From positions 620,001 through 684,000 of the forward strand of contig BDSL01000044.1 of NCBI GenBank assembly GCA_003116995.1: a stretch of DNA of 64,000 nucleotides. Reading direction: 5' to 3'. Position numbers and translations under genes: made by a program. This DNA is from Yamagishiella unicocca (taxonomy: Eukaryota; Chlorophyta; Chlorophyceae; Chlamydomonadales; Volvocaceae). Below the pieces are notes generated by a model that saw only the letters and a list, made by a program, of their open reading frames with translations, was not told the DNA's origin and searched no databases. Positions 14,673 to 25,200 of this stretch are shown piece by piece. Every line of letters begins with the position of its first letter. The stretch's first letter is position 1.

Positions 14673-17600
14673 GCGCCCTAGCAGGTTTCTCACAGGCTCA
14701 AACGAGGCTTGACCTCATGAGGTTTGAGGTTAATGCCCAACCAAAGCTGTCAAATCCCAACGAGGCCTTACAGGCTATACACACGCACGTACCTGCCTAA
14801 AAGCCCCTGTAGCACCCTCCACACGCGAGTTGTCACGGCGGTGGTTCTTGGCGACGAAGAAGAGTTCAGGAGTTGCATACGGCATTGACAGTCTGTGCAA
14901 TGCCGACTACGTATTTGGCTGCAGGTATCTATCTTGCCATCCTGGCTTATAACTGCCTTTCCACATGCGCTGGGGCGCGACGCCTATTGCAACATAGTCT
15001 GTACCGGTAGTTGATACGCGTGTCGAAGCCTGCCACCGTGCCACGGACGATTACCGTAATACCGGTATACCATGGCATATGTCGCACAATGCGGCAAGCT
15101 CGGGTTACAACCGCACTAGCCGATTCTAAACCAGTTGGCGTGAGGTGTAAGCGGGCGCTGGGTTGCACTCAGGCAGTTCGGCATTATGTCGGTAAGCCTC
15201 GAGTCCGAAGCTGTGGCTTTGCCCCAAATCAATCCTTATGAACATTTAAAAACCATAGTAAGGATTAGGAATAATATCGATGGCAGGACCATAAAAGCCG
15301 GGACATGGCTGGCATGCATATTCACGTTCGTGTGGCGCTCTTACATGGAGTCGATGGCATGCGAGACAGGGATTTTCGTCCTGTGTTGTTGGTTCGGACT
15401 TGCTTATTCCATGCCACACATACTTCCTATGCTCCCATGCACCTCATCCACCACATGCCACACATTAACAGGGATGTTCGCCTCAATTCAGGCAAAGCTG
15501 GCGTTGCTAGTTGGAGGCGGTGCAGTGACGATAGCCGGCGCGGCGTTTGGCCTCTTGCGGCTGCATCGATCCAGGTGCAATACCCTAGTCCTGGGCATGC
15601 AGCTACGTGGGGGATTCTGGCCTTGGCCCCGTGCATTGTACGCTACATGAACGCCCCTTCGCCGTCGAACCATAACCGTATCAGCGAAAGAACATTAAGT
15701 TCAACTCCTCATCGCTGTCAAATGGCGGGGCGCCGCTTGCGGCAAGCCTGTGTGGGTTTTGGGGTTACGCGACTTTGTGCCCGGCACCGGCCCTCACATC
15801 CAGAAACCTGTGTGAAGATGCCCCCAACATGAAGACCTCTTTTCCAAAACCATAAGAAGAATCCCCGTAGCGTAGCAGCTTCGGTGGACGTGTCTTCCTA
15901 CCCGCCTTGTGGCGACTAGCATCAGTCATGTCGAACCCCGCACGGAGGGCCCCCAGAGTCACAGCCGCAGCGGCCCACTTCCACTATCCCATTGCGACAC
16001 CCAACGCCTAGAACAGGGGCTCGAGCGCTGCCTTCAAACCCGTCACGCTGGACCATTTCGATCGGGACGTGACCATCGTCGATGACGGCGGCACACCCTT
16101 CCTTGTACTAGTGTCGTACAAAAGGCGCGTGGCGTCGGTGTACCGGGGGCACTGGTGGGATCTCGGTGGAGCCCCTCCACGGCTGCTGCTGTCGTATCGT
16201 TTCCGGCGGATCTTCATCGGCTTGGACCCGGAGGAGCGAGAGGTGGGCGCTGTTCGACTCAGGCGGGTGGGGTAGCGAGTAAGTTCATGGACGCGACGCA
16301 GGAGAAGGAAGGGGAAATCCTAATCCTGACAAGGAAGGAGTTGGAACACGCTGGGGTGGCAGGGGCGGGGTATCCAAGTGCAGATCCGCCCCCCGCGTTG
16401 TGACGATCCTGGGGTTCGGCATGGCCAGGAAGAAGCATTGTGGCTGTGAGGGCTGCAGGAAGTTGGAACGGCGCGGGAACTGCCCCCCCTCTACTCACGG
16501 CCCCTGCGCCCGCTGCTACGTTCCATTGGTGCCCCACCCGGCAGCTTAAGCCGCCGGCGGAAGGCGCGCCGTGGTCGGGGTGGTGGCGGGGTGGGAACAC
16601 AGTGCTGTTGGACCTGGGTGACCGGCGCTACGTTTGCGTGTGCCAGAACATCTTTGCCTTCACCGCACACGACGACATAGTCGACTACGTCAGTACGATG
16701 CACAAGGACGCCGAGCCGCGACCGTTCGCGGTTGGTACGGAAAACACGTACTTCATGATCCGGAACACGTACATCCCGAACCACGTCATGGATCGCTTCA
16801 GGTGCGCTCCGCCGGACTGTGCACCGAATGCGTGTGGGACTGAGAGCGGGGACTTGCACCCAAACCTTAACCCCCAGACACTTGAGGGATGCGATAGGCC
16901 CCATTCAGCACCTGCTGCTGAGCTCCTGGCTGGGTGCCAGCAGGTGTTAGGGTCGGGAGTTGCGAGCAAGCAGCTACCACGCGAGCCGGGACTCACACTA
17001 GCGGGACTCCGACAGCGCGTCGACGGCATATTCCCGATACTCGCCCCGGCCGCGCTGCGCCGCTTTTGACGTCTTGACCGCCTCCCCTCCCCGCCTGCCC
17101 TTCCGCCGCACCGTGTCGGCCTGCTCCTGGCGCTGCTCCGAAACCACGATGACGACGCAGCCCCGAGGATCGTGTCGACGCATACCAGGTGCTGTATAGC
17201 GAAGAGCTAAGCAGGTGGCTGCCGGGGGCTGACCCCAGGGAGCAGCCCCAGGCGGGTGGGTACAGTAGATGGTGTCAAACGTTCCACTTAAAGGACCGCA
17301 CAGAGCTGGTGCCAAGACAGTTCTACGTCAGGTGTTGATGAAAGCCCGACGTACCCACGACGGCAGCATGGGGTACCGCTACCGCCGGGAGCGGGAGGGA
17401 GGGTACATGAGGGGACCTGCCGGCGAGCGCCAGTCAGGGCCCCTAGTGACGCAGCTCAGCTTACGTGACATTGAGGTTTTGCCAGGATAGCGGGGTTCTC
17501 CAGGGAGGCCACGTTGCGTCGGCGCGGCTCGTCAGCATCGGTGAGGCATTTGGTACTCCGCCGCTGGGCACTCCGTGGCGGGGCCGCCTCGGGTGCAGCG

Positions 17601-17788
17601 CGGGTTGACAGTGGTTACAGTGGCATGGTATGTACGACACGTACGATAGGGCGGGAGCTGCTGAGAAACCAGAAAACATTGTCTGTCTTGATGGTGCGGT
17701 TGTGGCGGTCACATGAAGGAGCGGCAGCTGCGTCCGCGGCCCGACCTGCGCCCGCATCTGCACCTGCGGCTGTAATGGCCAGCTTGAC
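14673..17788. repeat. Segmental duplication, copy A
   Basis: Closely similar to 18069-21100 in the same orientation. Shared parts include the promoter-proximal block (CCCTAGCA...CTCACAGGCTCAAACGAGG), all five exons of the viral-like gene, its introns and its 3' flank to AGCTTGAC/AGCTTGCA. Copy A has a larger first long intron (15575-16016, 442 bp, versus 115 bp in copy B). Copy B carries internal small duplications absent here. Confidence 0.9.
15186..17338 (+). CDS. Giant-virus-like membrane-anchored protein, copy A
   Basis: Uncharacterised protein; exact role unknown. Five exons give 249 residues: 15186-15191 (ATGTCG only), 15492-15574, 16017-16242, 16545-16801, 17161-17338. All junctions are GT-AG and phases close exactly. 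N-terminal helix AKLALLVGGGAVTIAGAAFG is a probable membrane anchor. The soluble part has DRDVTIVDDGGTPFLV, RRIFIGLDPEE, GGNTVLLDLGDRRYVCVCQ, AHDDIVDYVSTM and PFAVGTENTYFMI. From memory these blocks match, in order, an uncharacterised giant-virus family (DNGGRPF, FIG.SP, GN.ILL...YV.IG, VGNNDVPYP, Y.M). A one-base deletion relative to copy B (near 16270) would break a read-through model but falls inside the proposed third intron, so this copy appears intact. Relative to B, it lacks a 14-residue insert and has HKDAEPR where B has GNNAVPY. Confidence 0.7.
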
Positions 17789-17790
17789 AA

Positions 17791-18077
17791 TCGGCGAAGC
17801 TTACGTGCAGGTCGCTCGAAAGCCTGCGGGGGCCGCTGCCCTGCCCGATGTGGTGGACCGCCTGACGTGGCTGCAGCAGCGGGAGTTTCCCATAAAGGGC
17901 TTCAGACTTCTCCACGCCGTACTCCGATGCCGCAACTTGGGCGCCTTAAGGTACATGATCATCCACAAAATCTCCGCCGACAGTATTGGAACACGCCTCG
18001 CCGCAGAGGCCGGCACTCCCTTCCTAGAGGTGCTGCGTGCTAGCGATTGCTACCATATCGTCGGCTCAACGCCCTAG
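17791..18077 (+). pseudogene. Chimeric remnant of the ankyrin gene
   Basis: The open stretch joins two separate parts of the ankyrin gene. IGEAYVQVAR resembles the start of its exon 2 (VGEAYVQAAR, 13756). It is followed directly by ALPDVVDRLTWLQQREFPI and on to FLEVLRASDCY, which match exon 1 (about 12958-13175). Protein identity is roughly 70 percent by eye. No start, no N-terminal domain and no tail are present, and it ends at the left border of duplication copy B. It is best explained as what is left of a second ankyrin gene that was duplicated with the neighbouring unit and then largely deleted or rearranged. Confidence 0.8.
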
Positions 18078-18595
18078 CAAGTTCCTCACAGGCTCAAACG
18101 AGGTTTGCCTCTGACATAAACGAGTTCCAAACCCAAGCCACCCAAGCAGTCAATGCCCAACAAGGCCCTACAGGCTGTACACACGCACATACCTGCCTAA
18201 AGGTCTCAAAGCAGGTCATAGCACCCTCCACACGCGCTAGTCACGGCTCACTGGTTATTGGGGACGTGAAAAAGTTCGGAAGGTTTACGGCTTATCTGGT
18301 GTTGCGTACGGCATTGGCAGCCGGTCCATGCTTGTCCATGTCGATGTCGGTTACGTCTTGCCATCCTGGAATCGTTACTTCCTTCCTGTGTACGCTGGGG
18401 CGCAGCGCCTATTGCAACAAAGTCTGTAGTTGATAAACGTGTCGAAGCCTGCCGCGGACGGTTGACATGTATAGCGGCGTGTGCCACACAACATCGCAAG
18501 CTCGGATAACAAGCGATTCAGCGATTGAATACCTGTTTAACCAGTTGGCGTGAGGTGCAAGGGGGCGCTGGGTTGCACTCAGGCAGTTCGGTATT

Positions 18596-20495
18596 ATGTC
18601 GGTAAGCCTCGACTCTGAAGCTGTGGCTTTGCCCCAATTCAGCTCGAATCCTTGGGAATATTTCAAAACCTTCATAGGGATTGGAAATATCATCGATTAC
18701 AGGGCCATCAAAGCCGGGACATTGTTGGTATGCATACTCACGTTCGTGTGGCGCTCTTACATGCAGTCGACGGCGTGCGAGACAGGGATTTTCATACTGT
18801 GTTGATTCGGACTTGCTAATGTCGTGCCGCACGCACTTCCTATGCTCCCACGCACCTCATCCACCGCATGCCACAAATGAACAGAGATGTTCGCCTTGAT
18901 TCAGGCAAAGCTGGCGTTGCTTGTTGGAGCCGGTGCAGTGACGATAGCCGGCGCAGCGTTTGGCCTCTTGCGGCTGCTTCGATCCAGGTGCATTACCCTA
19001 GTCCTGGGCACGCAGCTATGTGGGGGGAATTCTGGCCTTGGCGCCGTGCACTGTACGCTGCGTGAACGCCCCTACGCCGTCGACACCCAACGCCTAGAAC
19101 AGGGGCTCGAGCGCGGCCTTCCAACCCGTCACGCCGGACACCTCCGATCGGGACGTGACCATCATCGACAACGGCGGCAGGCCCTTCCTTGTACGAGTGT
19201 CGTACAAGAGGCGCGTGGCGTCGGTGTACCGTGGTCGGTGGCTAGATGACGCGATGGACACTTCACAGCTGCTGCGGTCGTTTCGTTTCCGGCGGATCTT
19301 CATCGGCTTGGACCCGGAGGAGCGAGAGGTGGGCGCTGTTCGACTCAGGCGGGTGGGGGTAGCGAGGAAGTTCATGGACGCGGCTCAGGAGAAGGAAGGG
19401 AAAATCCTAGCAATCAGGCGGCAGGGGCCGGGTACCCAAGTGCAAATCTGCCCCAGCGTTGTGACGATCCTGGGGTTCGGCAAGGCCGGGAAGAAACGTT
19501 CAGGTCGTGAAGGCTGCAGGCAGTTGGGACGGCGTGGGAATTGCCCCCTTCTACTCACGGCCCCTGCGCCCGCTGGTACGTTCAACTGCTACCCCACCTG
19601 GCAGTCTGAAGAAAGAAAACTGCAATCCGGAAGCGCTGCCCCGGCGGATAAGCCGCCGACGGAAGGCGAACCACGGCGGGTCTGGTGGCACGGCGGGAAC
19701 ACAGTGCTGTTGGACCTGGGTGACCGGCGCTACGTTTGCGTGTGCCAGAACATCTTTGCCTTCACCGCACACGACGACATAGTCGACTACGTCAGTACGA
19801 TGGGCAACAACGCCGTGCCCTACCCGTTCGCGGTTGGTACGGAAAACACGTACTTCATGATCGAAGAAACATACATCCCGAACCACGTCATGGATCGTTT
19901 CAGGTGCGCTCCGCCGGACTGTGCACCGAATGCGTGTGGGACTGAGAGCGGGGACTTGCACCCAAACCTTACCCTTACAAGTGAGGGATGCGATAGGCCC
20001 CATTCAGCACCTGCTGCTGAGCTCCTGAGTGGGTGCCAGCAGGTGTTAGGGTCGGGAGTTGCGAGCAAGCAGCTAACAGCGGTGGAGGGGCCTGTCGGTC
20101 AGCTGCGATACCGCTTGCGAGCTTACCACTTGCGAACTGGGTTGGTCCCTCGCGAGCCGGGACTCACACTAGCGGGACTCCGACAGCGCGTCGACGGCAT
20201 ATTCCCGATACTCCCCCCGGCCGCGCTGCGTCGCTTTTGACGTCTTGACCGCCCTCCCCCCCCCGCCTGCCCTTCCGCCGCGCCGTGTCGGCCTGCTCCT
20301 GGCGCTGCTCCGAAACCACGATGACGACGCAGCCCCGAGGATCGTGTCGACGCATACCAGGTGCTGTACAGCGACGAGATAAGCAGGTGGCTGCCAGGGG
20401 CCGACCCCAGGGAGAAGCCGCAGGCGGGTGGGTACAGAAAATGGCGTCGGACGTTCCACTTAAAGGACTACACAGAGCTGGTGCCCAGAGACTGA
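18596..20495 (+). CDS. Giant-virus-like membrane-anchored protein, copy B
   Basis: Paralogue of the gene at 15186-17338. Exons: 18596-18601, 18905-18987, 19103-19328, 19605-19903, 20333-20495; 258 residues. The intron after ATGTCG (GTAAGC donor) contains stops, which rules out the read-through seen in copy A. A 361-codon open frame (19155-20240) spans exons 3-4 and would need no introns 3-4, but splicing at CGAGAG/GTGGGC, TTTCAG/GTGCGC and GACGCAG/CCCC aligns both copies without gaps in frame and adds the conserved end PEDRVDAYQVLYSDEISRW. N-terminal anchor AKLALLVGAGAVTIAGAAFG, then IIDNGGRPFLVRV, RRIFIGLDPEE, GGNTVLLDLGDRRY and STMGNNAVPYPFAVGTENTY. The last block is the closest match to the giant-virus family motif VGNNDVPYP. 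Function is unknown in any organism as far as I recall. Confidence 0.72.
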
Positions 20496-20515
20496 TGCGT
20501 CCGGTCTTGGCGCAA

Positions 20516-20623
20516 CGGGCCGGCGCGTGCTTCATAAGGCCCCGACGTACCCACGACGGCAGCATGGGTGCGGGCCGGCGCGTGCTTCATAAGGCCCCGA
20601 CGTACCCACGACGGCAGCATGGG
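20516..20623. repeat. 53-bp exact tandem duplication in copy B 3' flank
   Basis: Positions 20516-20568 and 20571-20623 are identical (CGGGCCGGCGCGTGC to GGCAGCATGGG), separated by 2 bases. Copy A has a single equivalent, so this arose after the segmental duplication. Confidence 0.9.
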
Positions 20624-20877
20624 ATACCGCTACCGCCGGGAGGGGGAGTGAGGGTGCATTAGGGGACCTGCCGGCGAGCGCCAGTCAGGGGCCCTAGTGA
20701 CGCAGTCAGCTTACGTGGCACTGTGGTTTTGCCAGGATAGCGGGGGTCTCCAGGGAGGCCACGTTGCGTCGGCGCGGCTCGTCGTCATCGGTGAGGCGTT
20801 TGGCACTCCGCCGCTGGGCACTCCGTGGCGCGGCCGCCTCGGGTGCAGCGCGGGTCGACAGTGGTTACAGTGGCATG

Positions 20878-20999
20878 GTATGTACGACACGACAGGGCGG
20901 GAGCTCCTGAGAAGCCCGCAATACGATGGTTATCATAGCATGTACGACATGTTACGACAGGGCGGGAGCTGCCGAGAACCCCCCAATATGGTGGTTACC
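20878..20999. repeat. Imperfect ~58-bp tandem duplication in copy B 3' flank
   Basis: ATGTACGACA...GACAGGGCGGGAGCT...GATGGTTAT and its neighbour ATGTACGACATGTTACGACAGGGCGGGAGCT...GGTGGTTAC are two diverged copies. Copy A has one (from 17630). Confidence 0.75.
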
Positions 21000-21100
21000 T
21001 TGATGGTGCGGTGGTGGCGGTTCCGCAGCTTTAACATGAAGGAGCGGCAGCTGCGTCCGCAGCCCCCATCTGCACCTTCGGCCGTAAGGGACAGCTTGCA

Positions 21101-22295
21101 GTTCGTCATACTCCAGTGAGGTCACCCGAGCTCCTCCGCGCACCGCAGCCCACAGCCCCGCATGATGACTACATTTTAGTCCACTGCAACTGCGATTTAT
21201 TCGGGTGATCCAACCTTGCGCAAGGCAAGTTCTTCAAGAAACAAGATGTACATAGGTGAAGCTTATGCCGCAACTGGATGGACGCGGGGTCTCGGCAACG
21301 GAGAATTCGTGCAGCATGCCATATATTTTCGCGGTGCTGGTTAAGAGCAGCTGGGTACAAAAAGAAAATATCGCGCTTGCAACACATACAAACTGTCTTT
21401 TGGTCCAATCCTACGATTGGCGCTTCGTAACTGCCAATCTGTCAAGCACATCCCATAGCACTGCGTCAGGTGCTTATACTGCCGGATTATGCTAACTATA
21501 ATGCATATTACAAAGAGACAATGTGGGTCATTGGGAACAATCACAAGGTTTACGAAGCCACACATTCCCAAGCACACCGGATTGCATTCTTGAATGCGGA
21601 GCTAGCCATCATAATTAGTGCTTGACAAATATTCAGTTTTGCGTTGACAGTCACGAGCCCATCAGCACCGCTCGCTTCCGGATAGGTCGGCGACGGTGGC
21701 CGGCAACCAAGCAATGATCAGATGTAGCATTCCAGTAAGCATCCATAATACAGGCGCAAATGAAGCAAAAAAAGCCTGACCCAGACTTGTGTGGTGGGTG
21801 GACGCGGAAGACGAAACAGTGCCATTTTCTTGCAGGAGCCGCCATAGGATGGCGTAAGCGTAGTATGCGTATCATTAGCGTATATAGAATGTTTGCGTAG
21901 GCTGACGTGGGCTTGGGCGTGGTCAGCTGCTCCGAAGCGCCGTACCACGCCTCTCGCCGTCCACATGGCATCGCTCTTGCCGCTAGTTCTAACGGCAAAG
22001 GCGTATTTCGGGAAAGGCAAGGAATACATCGGCAAAATTAGGGGCGTGTGATCGCTTGCTTTGTTCACACGTCGGCAATTGTTGTCTGCCGTGCTGTGTG
22101 CTTTTTTATCGCGCCAAGGTGCTGACTAGGGCTGTCAGCCTGACTACAGCAGGCCTAGAAGGCTCTTACAAGCCACGGGTACCTACTACCTACTGCGCTT
22201 GCCAGCCGCTTGTGTAAACGCACGTGCCAAGAGCTCGGCCACCGGTCGAACGGCGTGTCAATACTTGCGGGCGCTGTTTGAGCGCTCGCCGGAGA
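21101..22295. other. Intergenic region upstream of second MFS gene
   Basis: No recognisable gene. The stretch around 21340-21640 is AT-richer than average and likely noncoding. The promoter of the following gene should lie here. Confidence 0.45.
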
Positions 22296-25200
22296 ATGAG
22301 CGCGGTGGCAGCTAAGCAACAGCTGGCCACGACTCCAGACCGTGCGTTCCAGCCAGTTGGCACCACCCATTCGGCCTTGCGCCTTGGAAGCCTGCCCTCG
22401 ACATTCCCTCTGAGACGGCACTCGTCAACAGCTCTTGCTGTATTGCGCTCGTCACCACTTTACAGCGCTGGATTCGGGCGCACGCCTATCCACCGCCAAC
22501 ATGGACACAACGCACTTCAGCTTGGAGTGCTGGCACGTGACGCCACGCAGGGAGGCAGCACCTCAATCCGTACTCTATCTTCAGTGCAAAACGGAGAGAT
22601 TGTTGTGCTTGGAATTTCGCCGCAAGCCCTGGTCACTGCGACCCCAGCCGGTGGCGCCAATGGCGCTTCAGCGCCCTTGCCGTCGCTGCTTTCAACGGAC
22701 ATGGGTTGCACCCATACAAACGAACCAAAGGTCCCGAACCTGTTAGGTGCGCAAGCGGTGCCCGCTTTCCAGCCAGCGGGGATGGATATGCTTGCGCCAC
22801 CGTTGCCAACGACGCAAGGCGAGCTGCGCACCATGCCTAGCGACTCCTCAGCAGGCATGTCTACCGCGCGGGCAGTATTTGCCTCATCATCCACGGCGGT
22901 TACGGTTATTAGTCCTATCGGGCTGTCGCCGCCCCTCGGCGATGGCGCGAGCACTCTGACAGTCGCCACCACCGCGGTAGCAGCCAGCTCATTGTGTGTC
23001 GTTCCACAGACCGTCACAGACGATGTTAATGCTGGCCCTTTGGATGGGGATGCCGGCGTTGCATCGTTGCCAGCGGAGCTTATCTCAACGACCGCCGCGT
23101 CGCTCGCCTCATCGAACGGCGTCTCAGCGCCCTCAGCAAGCCAAGAATCCCCACAGCAGCATCACCAACAGCAGGGGCCTTGGGAGCGTTTCACTTGCGC
23201 GTTTCGGGCCGTTCAGTGGGGCAAGGTATGGGCTCTGGCGCTGCTGTCCATCAGCTACATCCATATGGCCACGACGGGCTTTGCGTTACCAGCAATGCTT
23301 CCCATGATTTCCAACGAGCTCCAGCTGACCGACCTGCAGGTGCGTCCTGTGGGCTTCTGGGTCGATGTTGCCCAACATGTAGCTGGGAGGGCGGGAGGTT
23401 GGGTGGATAGCAGAGGGGGCACAGCACCACCGATCTCTCGGCCTTCCTCCGCTCCATGCCCGCACCGATGCGCGGACGCCACCACACTGCCCGCGAAGCC
23501 GCCCTCCTCATGCTAGTCGGCATTGTACCTTTGCGAGGCACCCATGATCACGCGTGGCTGGAGCATACCGCATGTCCACCAGCATGCTGTGGCCCTCCCC
23601 ACGCCTCACCGTCGAACCATATGGCTTTTCCTAGAACCCCGTGCCCCTCCTCACTACTCCAGGGAGCCCTTCTGACCACGGGCTACAGCTACCTGTACGC
23701 AGTAGCGCTGGTCCCCATCGGGCTACTGGCTGACCGAATGAGCCGCCCCAAGCTCCTGGCTGCGGGGCTGGCGCTGTGGTCCATCCTCACGTGCACCGCC
23801 TCGACGTGCCGCTCCTTTGGGGACCTGCTGCTGGCCCGTGTGGGGTTCGCAGCTGCGCAGGGCGCGCAGAACCCCGTGTGCTTCTCCCTCATCCCGGAGC
23901 TCTTCCCGGTCAACAAGTCAACCGCGCTGTCGTTGTACAACTGCGCCATCTACGTGGGACGAGCGCTGAGCTTCGCGGCGGTGCTCCTGGCGCGGCACCT
24001 TCACGACAACGACCAGGTAGGGCACGGTTGGCGGTTGGCGGTTTGGGGTGCGGGGGTGGTTGGGCGCCGCGTCGTGGGCAACGAACGGGGGCGCGGTGAA
24101 GAGGGAGCGCATGCAAAACCCAGGGACGGGCTAGCGGGGTGCGGGACTGTGGGCTGCTGATGGCGCGGTGACCTTCCGTGTCGTGAGGCGTGCGGGCAGA
24201 TCATTCCGGAGCTCGGCGCTGGCGCCTTGCATGCAGCTCTGCACCCACCATGACACCGACACCGCCTGGTCCTGCAGCCCGCATGCCAGCCTGCCGAGCA
24301 CTGCACTCCGCCGCACGCTGCACACAGCAAGCTGCACGCATAGGAGCGTCGCCAGGGCCACAGACCCGGTCGCGTCGCAGCGGCGTCGGAAGCGCGCCGC
24401 CGGAGTCCCTCCCTGGACCCGGAGGCGGCGCTTCGGCCGACGGCTTGTATGACACGGATTGAGGCGCGCTACGCGGCAATCGGGACGCCCCAACGGTGCA
24501 AGTCGCGCCTCATGTTTCGGCGGTTTCCATCTCACCCGTGGGGCCCAGCTGCCCGGCCACAAGGCCACAAGGCCACAACAAGGTCCCAGACTTCATCCAA
24601 GCAGGTGGAGCCGGTGTGTGCGCAAGCGCTACGGCCGCAGCATGCCTCGGTCGACAGACGCCGCTGTGTCCTGTCCTGTCCGGTAACGCAGTGCGCGCTG
24701 CGCCCGGTGTCCGGTTAACTGCCCCACCGCGACTCCGGCGCTGTTGATACCACCTACCATACCATACACCACCTGTCGTGTTCAACATCAGGCCGCATTA
24801 CCCTCCACTCAGCTGCCCCACACCATACCACCCTTCACCCTCTGCCTGCCTTGGGCGTCGCAAAGTGCACAGCCTGAGGCAGCAGCCTAAAACCTATCCT
24901 AAAAGCAACCCAGAGCATCAATCCGGAGCATCCATGTCAAACCCAGTGTTCCGCTGCATTCCAGCATATTTCCACAAAGCCGCCTTCTTGCATTTGCTGC
25001 TCCCGCTGCTGCTACTGCCAGTGCCAGTATCACACGCCTGCCACGACCGCACACCCCGCCACGACCGCACCTTCTCAGACCAAATCCCGCGAGCACACCG
25101 CCGCCGCCGCTCAGTCCTTCCTGGACCGGCGCAGCCGCGTGCCCGCTCCGCCTCCCGGCCATCCTGTTAGTAGCCGCCCCACCGCCTCCCAACTTGACGA

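Larger units (their letters stand above)
18069..21100. repeat. Segmental duplication, copy B
   Basis: Second copy of the segment at 14673-17788. It begins at CCCTAGCAAGTTCCTCACAGGC and ends near 21100. Differences from copy A are mostly substitutions and small indels concentrated in the introns, with exon lengths conserved (6, 83 and 226 nt in both). Confidence 0.9.

Noticed and set aside
16069..16275. Copy A of the viral-like gene as a frameshifted pseudogene
   Set aside because: The one-base deletion falls in a segment bounded by conserved GT-AG sites and rich in non-triplet indels, best read as an intron.
19155..20240. Single-exon 361-residue protein for viral-like copy B
   Set aside because: It starts with GTG, cannot be made in copy A, omits the N-terminal anchor and ends before the conserved DAYQVLYS exon. 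The five-exon model closes in frame in both copies.
22224..22295. Upstream extension of the second MFS protein from the GTG at 22224
   Set aside because: No ATG in frame before 22296; nuclear genes use ATG, so 22296 was taken as start.
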